Assembly (NCBI GenBank): GCA_002682825.1
Contig: NOKP01000027.1
Location: forward strand, 434,001 to 498,000
Reading direction: 5' to 3'
DNA from: Neonectria sp. B-13
Taxonomy: Eukaryota > Ascomycota > Sordariomycetes > Hypocreales > Nectriaceae
DNA length: 64,000 nt
Part shown: positions 56,401-64,000 of the stretch, piece by piece
Numbering within the stretch: position 1 is the stretch's first letter
How the letters are laid out: every line of letters starts with the position of its first letter
Program-made: the position numbers and the translations under genes
The notes under the pieces: generated by a model
Database searches by the model: none
What the model saw: the letters and a program-made list of their open reading frames with translations, nothing else
Told to the model about the DNA's origin: nothing

Positions 56401-57461
56401 CCTTTCGCGACTGGCCCAAATTCCTTTGTAGATCGTTGTATTGTGTCTTGTTACCGTCCGCTTCGTCCTGTAGATGGTGCATACGGTCTTCGTAGTGGGC
56501 TAGGTCGTTTTCGAGGGATGCGTCGTCCTCGTGAAGCTCATCAATGGTGGTTTTGAGTTCCTTGACCGCATCCTGACGGTACTCCAATTGTTCGCGTTTA
56601 TTGTTGAGATTATGGACAATTTCAAGGTGGGTATTTGCGGTTTCGCGGATGCTCCGAATTCTGTCCTGCGTTTCCTCCATCTCGGCGCTGATAGACTCAC
56701 AGCTGTCCCTGGAAGCTTCGATCTCTGCTTGAAGGGCCTTCATCCTCTTCTCGGCTCGTTCTCCTCGGTCCTTGTTGACCTTGTTGTGTGCCTCGTCGTT
56801 CTGGAGCTTGCCAAGCTCTTCGACTTGCTTCTTACGGAGAACCTTGAGGTTGTCAATGGCCTTAGTATACTTCAAGGCCTCGAATATCTCATCGAAACGC
56901 TTCTTCAAAGCAGCGGGCTCGCTTAGAGGCCACAGGGACTCGTCCTGGTGGCAGAAAATGACGGCATCGAGAATGGCGGGAGAGACGCCAAGCCGCTCGG
57001 GGATCATTTCATCGAGTTGGGCCTGTCTTGTTGAAGCGGTGGTGCGTTCGCCGTTATTGACCACGACGAGAGAACTGTCGAGGGTCTTCTGAGCGCGGGT
57101 GGTTTTCTTCACGGTGAGCTGCATACTTCGGGTGGCAACATGTTGGCGGTCGTTGATTGATCGGAACTGCAGCTTGACCTGGGCCATTACTTCCTTCTCG
57201 CCGCAGAGCTGTCATGTGTTAGAATAATATGTGGTTACATGGGAAGTAGTGTACCTTAGGATCATGGATAAATGCGCCACCCTTGCTGTTTGGAGGAAGC
57301 TCGCCGGTGGTGGCATACTTAAGACACTCGATGATGGTGGTTTTACCGGAGCCATTGTATCCGACGATGAGGGTTAGCGGGGTGTTGAACTGGATGGCTT
57401 CCCGGACAGACGGGCTGAACGAGCGAATGCCCGAGATGGAGAGCTTGTCGATTCTCGACAT
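53492..57461 (-). CDS. RAD50: DNA double-strand break repair ATPase Rad50
   Basis: SMC-like ATPase of the Mre11-Rad50-Nbs1/Xrs2 complex, which tethers and processes DNA ends, activates ATM/Tel1 and maintains telomeres. Two exons, 57461-57255 and 57208-53492, flank a 46-nt intron and give 1307 residues, close to the family norm. Walker A is GYNGSGKTT at 34-42, with the Q-loop segment [13 protein letters not shown] in the N-lobe. About 900 residues of coiled coil are interrupted by the zinc hook CLLC at about 686-689. The C-lobe carries the ABC signature [10 protein letters not shown] near 1198, Walker [13 protein letters not shown] near 1225 and the H-loop [12 protein letters not shown]. Exon 1 ends exactly in phase 0 after HDPK. 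The gene is head to head with WC-2. All catalytic elements are intact. Confidence 0.97.
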
Positions 57462-59574
57462 GGCGGGCGACTACTGCATTGGGGGGTAAATAGTATGCAG
57501 TTTGTTCACCACGAGGGCTGGAAGTTGGCAAATTCTGGTATTGAGGAAGCCCTTTGGTGTGGATTTGGAGATGAGATGGAGCCAGGCAGCGACAATGGCT
57601 GGCAGACGCGACGGAGACGCAGTCACGCGTAGGGGAGTTCAGGGACGAGGATGCGGTCTCACGTGAGCTCACTTCAATTAGCCGTGGTTTCGGCGGGGCA
57701 CTGAAGTGTTTGACTATCTATCAACGACACCAAACATCAGTGAAGGATGTGTCTATTCGGTTATAAAGCAACGGCTTCACATATGGTTTGAATTCTGTAA
57801 ATAGGGTGGAATTAAATCATCTTGGCGTTGAGCAGCGAGTTGATCTGGTTCTCGAAACTCGCGCCTTGGCGATTGTTGGCTTGGATTACTACTATGAGTG
57901 CAGCTGCCCTTGGAGTTCGTGGTGGTGTCAAGTACTATTCGTACGAATTAAGCTCTGGCTTCTCCGCCTCTTCTTGGGCTCTCATCTGGTAGGCTGTCAT
58001 CACACCGATTGAAGCGTAGCCTTAGAGCACCAGTCACCGCATCGGCCGATCTGCACAAAACGTTCCCATCGCGTGAATCAAACTCCACAGGCCGGCCGAG
58101 GCAGTCAAAAGACTCAAGACCAGAGGATACCACCCCACAAAGTCGACTTAGACCCTGAAGATGCGTCAACTAAACAGGACCCTAGATCCTAGCAAGGGGA
58201 AGTCACCGCCACCGCCACCGCCACGATTGTTCATCCATCCATCTGTACATGGAATGATGTGGTATGCACAGCGGTCTTTTCATGTTATGCAACAGTAACT
58301 GCCAGCCAAGGGAGACAACGGGTGACAACTGGAGGTTGAGGGGACACGGAGCACGAAGGCTGATGCTCTCAAGCAGGCACAGAGAGCCACCCAGTTCCTC
58401 GCCGCATTCCAGCCAGCCCCGGTCCTCCGTCAGGGCGTCCGTCTTCAGGCGCCGCTAGTCAACCGGGCCGTCGACTGTGTGCGTTCTAGACCCCCTCTAC
58501 GAATAGGCGTCCCAAAAGGTCGGATCGCTTTCGATTCTGACATATTCGTTCTAGTTAGTGATATTCGCTCTTTGCCCGAGCTGCGCGAACACTTGGAAAT
58601 CCCTTCATGAGGTAATCTCTACCGAATCACTAAGAGAGCCAAGGGACCACCCGAACCAGCCAATCTACTCCAGGCGAAGGTGGCCAGCCCTCGTTTAGTG
58701 GGAGGAGAGCCCGCTTTTGCCGGGGGATTTCTTCCGGGGGTGCTTCCTCCGAGAAGCAAGCCAACCCATGGCCTCTGGGGTGGAAGCGAGGAGTGCCAGT
58801 AATCAGGCAAGAATAGATAATTACAAGGTCAATCTTGTTAAGCTGTTGGCTTCGGGATGTTTCCATTCTTGTGATTCTGCGGGATCCCAGTAAACCCATC
58901 CGTACTCTATTTCCCCATTCGTAGCACCATGGCTATTCCCAAGCACATCCATTGTTATCAGTCACATGACGAATTATGACCTTCATGGCATGGCATCTGT
59001 AAAACACATCGTGCTGGCGTCCGGGTCGATTGTGCAACGTATTGCCTCAATCCCATGCCCCTCTCTATTGCTGTGTTGGTGTCGTGTCATCCCATTGTGC
59101 TGTGCTGTGCTTCTCGCCAGTGGTCTCGCCTGTGTGTAGTCCTGTGCAGTTCTCTGTCACCCTGTGTCTAGGCCCTCTCTTCCCTCTCCTCCTCTCTACT
59201 TTCCTCACCTCTCAGCTAGCTTCGGCGGCGGCTCTTTTCCCTCTTCCCCCTTCCCTCTGCACCACTTCTCTCCATCCCCCCCCAGCAGGCCATCTCTGTC
59301 TCTCACCTCTGGCCCTTGGTTCACACTAATTACTCTCTGCTGCGGCAGTCGGGCGACCGTTGACAAAATTGGGTTCTAATCCGTCCATGCGCGCCTAGAC
59401 ATCTCCTCTACGGTCGCCTATTCCTCGTTTCTGCTGCTGTTGTCGTCGTGACAGTTGACTTTGGGGCGACTGTCCTGTCAGCCTGCCGCCGCCCTACCGC
59501 CCCGGCCGTCATTGTGCCGCCCTGGGGCTTCGCCAATGCAATTACTAGATTGCCACACGAAGGGCGGCGCAACC
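57462..59574. promoter_or_regulatory. 2.1 kb divergent region between RAD50 and WC-2
   Basis: Contains the RAD50 promoter on the left and a long WC-2 promoter and leader on the right. Seen: a CCACCG repeat (58206-58224), a paired GATC/CGAT element at 58523-58535 (GATCGCTTTCGAT), and a CT-rich stretch at 59160-59300 typical of a fungal leader. No protein-coding signal was found. The paired GAT sites could be bound by the White Collar complex; this is inference. Confidence 0.5.
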
Positions 59575-61193
59575 ATGTCTCACGGGCCACCTCCTCCACC
59601 TCCACCTCCACCTCCACCTCCACCTCCCCCTCCAACCAACCCGTTCAGCTTCGCCAACCTCGACATTGGACCTCTCCATGACATGACACCTGGCCAGGTC
59701 AATCCCCCCCTCTCACCATCGCCATGGCCTTCCGCCAGATGCCGCTGCTAACTGTTCGCGTCTGCAGATGGGCGCTGATGGCCAGGACACCTCCGACTTC
59801 ATGGCACTCCTCGACCACACCATGTACGGCTCGCTAGGCGACGTCGACGTGCCCATGACCCTCGACTCTGCCGACGAGCTGACCCTCGCTCCCGGCTTCG
59901 GCGGCCCCGATGCTGTCCCGACGACCGAGGAGTCCATCGCCCGAGCCGAGAACCAGTTCAATACCGCTGCCAACAATGTCCCCGGCGCAGGACCTGTCCC
60001 TCCGGGCTCGTTCGGACAGGCCAATCTGACTTCCGCCAGCACCCTCACTGAGTTTACCAAGCGAAGGAACTGGCCTGCAAAGGTGGTCGAGGAGATCAAG
60101 GACTTCCTGCAGATCCTCGATGCCAATGGCCGCATTAAGTACGCATCCCCGAGCATCGCCGCGGTGACGGGCTACACCACCGAAGAAATCCAAGACTTCT
60201 TCCTCAAGGACCTCATCCACCCAGATGACCAGGGCGTTTTCGTCTCCGAGCTCAACGAGTCCATCGCTTCGGGCAATCCGCTGCGCATGTTTTACCGCTT
60301 CAAGAAGAAGGATGGCCAATACGCTATTTTTGAGACGGTTGGCCATGCGCACATTGCGGGAGCCAAGTTCGCGCCCAACCCGAACAACCAGTCCCCCTTC
60401 TGCCAAGCGGTTTTTATGATGGCGCGCCCGTACCCGACAAAGAATGCCGGCCTCCTCGACTCGTTTCTAGAACACAAGATTGAGAACGAGCGGTTGAAGC
60501 GACGCATTGCGGAGCTTCGCCAAGAGGAGGAAGCTGAGACCAGTGATGCGCAGAAGCACTGGGTGCAGAGCCAGGAAGGTCGATCTGATGTGACACCATC
60601 GGATAATACGGAAAACTCGCCAGGCACCTTTACTCGTACCGATGGTAAAGAACCAATGTCAGAGGCAGACCGTAACGCCCTCAATATCGCGCTTACCCGA
60701 GAAAACCTGGAGGGTGCTGCGGCTGGCAGCCGTCCAGATTCCCTACGAGACAAGATGGCCCGCTACGAGGGGTCTTCGCATACAGACACGATCGAGATGC
60801 TCACGGGACTGCGGTACATCGAAGGAGAGCGGAGTCGGGGTATCACAACGGGCAACGCGAGCCCTACGCTTATCAAAGGAGACGCGGGCATCGCAATCCC
60901 GATGGATCGGGATCCTCGAACAGGGGAGAAGAAGAAGAAGCTCAAGACGTCGGAGGAATACGTGTGTACAGACTGTGGTAGGTTTCCCCAAGGTTCTCGT
61001 CCGGTCCGGGCATATTAGTGCTCACCATGGGATAGGAACTCTTGACTCGCCAGAATGGAGAAAGGGGCCAAGCGGACCTAAGACACTGTGTAACGCTTGC
61101 GGTCTTAGGTGGGCGAAGAAGGAGAAGAAAAGGAATAATGCCAACAACACTGCTTCGCAGCAGACCCCAGGCCCTGACCACCCCATGACTTGA
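59575..61193 (+). CDS. wc-2: White collar 2 (PAS and GATA zinc finger)
   Basis: Partner of the blue-light receptor WC-1 in the White Collar complex, which activates light-induced genes and frq. Three exons, 59575-59697, 59768-60977 and 61036-61193, have introns of 70 and 58 nt and give 496 residues. Exon 1 encodes MSHG plus a proline run of about 16 residues. The single PAS domain lies at about 147-240 ([30 protein letters not shown]). A basic helical segment ([17 protein letters not shown]) follows, and the GATA finger is at about 437-465, split by intron 2 after CTDC: CX2CX18CX2C with [22 protein letters not shown]. This single-PAS-plus-GATA layout without a LOV flavin site separates it from WC-1. 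The ATG at 59768 could also initiate, but the MSHG start agrees with known WC-2 N-termini. Confidence 0.94.
59587..59636 (+). repeat. (CCACCT)n repeat coding for polyproline in WC-2
   Basis: Hexamer repeat inside exon 1. Length variation would change the proline number by two per unit and keep the frame. Confidence 0.85.
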
Positions 61194-62640
61194 GACGAGG
61201 GATCTCCTTGGGCCATGCCTGACGGCAGGGAGCCACGGGGAGACATAGGGCCAAAGGGTCGAACCAACGGATCACGATAATGGCAATATCTCCTTCTGGT
61301 AAACGGAGTTGGGATTCTTTCCAAGAGACATATAAGGCAACCGGGACACAAACGACGACCACGGATGGCTCGGTTGATGACGTATTTTTGGCTTGTTTTT
61401 TTGCTACTGTTTTCTTGTTTCTTTTATCTTTTCTTTCGGCTTCCTGCAACTAACTGTACAATGATACCTGGGGATATCGGGAGCATGATAACAGACAAAG
61501 GCGCGGGCTCCGGATGCGCCAGCGAACACGAATTGACGCATTTTGGTAAAGAGGGAAGAGCCGCTTCGCATACGACTAAGTGATGTTCGGGTTTTGACGG
61601 TGGATTAGGTATCCATCCCAAGCTGAAGCAGAGCAGCCGACTACTCGAGAAGGGCAATCGGCCGGGCTGAAGGTGGCTTGGGTCCGGGACGCCCGGGCGA
61701 GGTTCCGCAAGCTGGGACGCAGCCGGTCCGGTGCATTTTGATTGCTGGGATGGTAATCTATGGAGTCCAGAATTAGAGGCACGGGGGCATCTCTTGTGTG
61801 AGACGTGCCAGGACAGCGGCAGATGGTATATGGCTTGTTTGTCTGCGGTGCATCCACCTAAAGCTGTAGGAAACGTAGCACTGCCACACTGCTGGTGCTA
61901 CGGTACCTATGTGCATCGAGTCCCCAGCAGCGCTCGCTCAATCAAGCTGAAGCAACTACAGTGCAGTGCCTCGTTGCCTACTGGCGCCCTGGCCCACCTG
62001 AGCTTCGCATGCTGTTTGTTGTTGTTGGCGGAGGAGGCCCAGCGCTGCCAGCCAGTTTCAGCTGTGCAGGGGAGAGCTGATCTGCCCCGCTGTATTGGAC
62101 CTCCATGACCCGCCGCGAGGATGAGCTATCCGCGGCCGTGCCAGCTGCAGAGGTCTTCATGATTGACTTTTCAGCTCATCATAGTACGGGGTACCATGGC
62201 TCATGACGCCAGTTAAGTCCCGGTGCAGCTCGACAGCAGCACTGTGCTGTAGCGGCAAGCCATGATTCTGCCATGACTCCATGAGGGGAGCTTAGCATGG
62301 AGCTCTGTCGATCCACGTCACAGCGCATCACATCTCAATGCCCAGGTAGTAGTCACCTACTAATGCTTAGTTAGGGGTACGGAAAGGAGGCAGTCAGTTC
62401 CCCGTAGCACATCACCCGTAGCGATCCCGTGTCTTATCCGTGGGGCTGCGTCATGTAGGTAGTGGTAGGTAGGTCAGTGTAAGGCGTGTAATGCAGTGAG
62501 CAACAGCTCCCTTTATTAGCAGCCCATTTCCCCTCCCCCGTCTTCATCTTGCATCTATTACAACCACCCCTTGCTGGCGACGAAGACACGAACAACACCA
62601 TCGCCATCATTCCATCTTGATTCTGCACAAATTCCTCATC
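61194..62640. other. Intergenic region downstream of WC-2 and promoter of the DUF7721-like gene
   Basis: Frames are short and unremarkable. The right end (62540-62640) is pyrimidine- and ACC-rich leader sequence directly before ATGGACAAG. Possible WC-2 3' UTR on the left. No RNA gene is recognised. Confidence 0.5.
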
Positions 62641-63718
62641 ATGGACAAGTTCATCAACACCGCCAAGGACTTCCTCGACGACGACAAGGATCGTCAGGGT
62701 AAGCACCACACCCCGACTTCGTCCCGCTGATCTCTTCGCCCAAGCTCCCCGCCATCATTTACCCCGCCATGATGCCCTCCTCATCCTCATCCTCATCCTC
62801 CCTCATGGCGTGTCTTAGCAGTCCCCGGCTCGACTATTCAACTCCATAAGACCACATCCCTTCCACTGTCATATACTCAAAACAAATAAACTCACCAACA
62901 GCTAACAAGACTTTTCTCTCCTAGATCAGCAACAGGGGCAGCAGCAGTACCCCTCCCCCGGCTCCAACAGTCAGTCCGTCCCCGATCTCCTCGCTTGACA
63001 CTGAAACCCGACAAATCCCGTTGACACAATCCAGAGCCCGCCGGTGGCATCGCTAGCTTCCTCGGCGACCTAAACTTCAACGACGCCAAGCAGGAGGCCA
63101 GCAAGAACGCCGGCTCCTCGGGTGACGAGAATTTCTTCGGCAGCATCCTTCAGGCTGTCAGCCAGAAGCAGAATAAGCTCTCCCACGAGGATATTGATGA
63201 GGAGGGTAAGTTTCTTCATCAGACCAGACGACAATTATACTGGTTGTAGTCGTGGTCGTAGCCATGGTCCTGGTGCTAACAACGTGTTAAGACGCCATCA
63301 AGCAGCACAAGAAGACATACGACGATGATGACGACAACGACGCTGATGAGAACAGCCTTGGCCCCGCCGCTGCCCTGCAAGCCCTGAAGCTCTTCAACAA
63401 GGGCGAGTCTAGCAGCAGCAGCAGCAGCAGCCAGAGCGCCTACCTCGGCCTCGCCATGTCTGAGGCCAGCAAGGTCAGTCCTCCTTCCCATTACTCTTAT
63501 TCGTTTCCAAAACTCAATTGCGCATCGAGTAACGGCTGACCTGGAACCCACAACTCTAGCTCTTCGATGACAAGTCTTCTAAAGACAAGGTGTCTTCCAG
63601 TACCAGCAAGGATGCTGTCGTCCAGAAGGCCGCTGAGGTTGCCATGAAGATGTACATGAAGAGCCAGGGTGAACAGCAGGGCGGCTTGATGGGCTTGGCT
63701 TCCAAGTTCATCAAGTAG
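62641..63718 (+). CDS. Small hydrophilic protein, beta-flanking/DUF7721-like
   Basis: Resembles the fungal proteins annotated 'beta-flanking protein' (DUF7721-type); function is not established. Five exons, 62641-62698, 62925-62969, 63035-63205, 63292-63473 and 63560-63718, give 204 residues. Introns are 226, 65, 86 and 86 nt; the first three are in phase 1 and the last in phase 0. The N-terminus MDKFINTAKDFLDDDKDRQ is amphipathic, followed by a Gln-rich linker, ASFLGDLNFNDAKQEASKN, an Asp-rich stretch (KKTYDDDDDNDAD), a serine run encoded by AGC repeats (63410-63432) and a helical C-terminus (AAEVAMKMYMKSQGEQQGG, GLASKFIK). No membrane segment or signal peptide is present. Junctions were chosen by splice consensus and phase. 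The 226-nt first intron is unusually long for this window. Confidence 0.8.
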
Positions 63719-64000
63719 ACGATGACACGAGATGCATGATGAACGATAACCCAAAGAATGGTGCCGAGTCTTGAGTCGGACCACGTGGGCCAGATCCAGT
63801 GTATAGGCACGAAGGGAGTTAAGTCAAATCTTCCTTGAAAATAAAATTTACAACATGAACAAACCATTGCTGTTTACAATCTGGGGTCAAGTCCATCGCC
63901 CTATCCTGTCTATCCAAGACCTCCTAAGCGTTGGATTTAGTATTCTGGACCAAACCCATAACATCCAGCCACTCGCTAGGCCGACGTCGACCGCCTTCAA
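63719..64000. other. 3' flank of the DUF7721-like gene to window end
   Basis: AT-rich directly after the stop (AAAATAAAATTTAC at about 63838-63851), consistent with a polyadenylation region. No gene is seen before the window ends. Confidence 0.5.

Overview
The window is eukaryotic and comes from a filamentous ascomycete, most likely a sordariomycete and plausibly hypocrealean. The evidence is short GT-AG introns (46-98 nt in most genes), pyrimidine-rich leaders upstream of start codons, two fungal Zn(II)2Cys6 regulators, a white-collar-2 type GATA/PAS protein, and STB6-like and UPF0658 families with fungal architecture. GC content is moderately high, with abundant low-complexity intergenic DNA. 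I cannot name the species. A run of exactly 100 N (17340-17439) is an assembly gap of conventional size.

Layout. 1-6.25 kb is gene-free, repeat-rich DNA ending in the CT-rich leader of adenine phosphoribosyltransferase (6254-6966, +). A convergent EDEM/Htm1-type GH47 protein with a PA domain follows (7695-10913, -). After 4.3 kb without a recognisable gene comes a Myb/SANT-like nuclear protein (15249-16986, -). Upstream of it lie 9.5 kb of repeat-rich DNA with no supported gene, up to a Zn(II)2Cys6 factor (26496-28910, -).

From 30 to 41.4 kb the DNA is gene-dense and mostly housekeeping: a possible orphan ORF (30328-30753), an aldehyde dehydrogenase (31228-32741), TIM10 (33367-33741), an STB6-like protein (34114-36885, -), the GID-complex RING subunit RMD5 (37682-39099) and a UPF0658 multi-pass membrane protein (39957-41356, -). 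A 4.1 kb gap precedes a compact accessory block: Zn(II)2Cys6 regulator (45471-47804, -), flavin-containing monooxygenase (48676-50249, +) and 14-helix MFS exporter (50562-52346, -). The regulator and monooxygenase share a divergent promoter, and the monooxygenase and exporter converge. This looks like a small oxidation-and-export module, but the substrate is unknown.

The right end holds RAD50 (53492-57461, -) head to head, across 2.1 kb, with the blue-light/circadian factor WC-2 (59575-61193, +). Last is a five-exon hydrophilic protein of the 'beta-flanking'/DUF7721 kind (62641-63718, +). All 15 recognised genes appear intact when introns are removed; exon junctions were placed by hand and checked for phase. 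I found no tRNA, rRNA, intact transposon or clear virus-derived gene. The strongest unexplained signal is a palindromic GTAC-containing word (GTACTTCGTAC, GTACGGAGTAC and relatives) scattered through the non-coding gaps.
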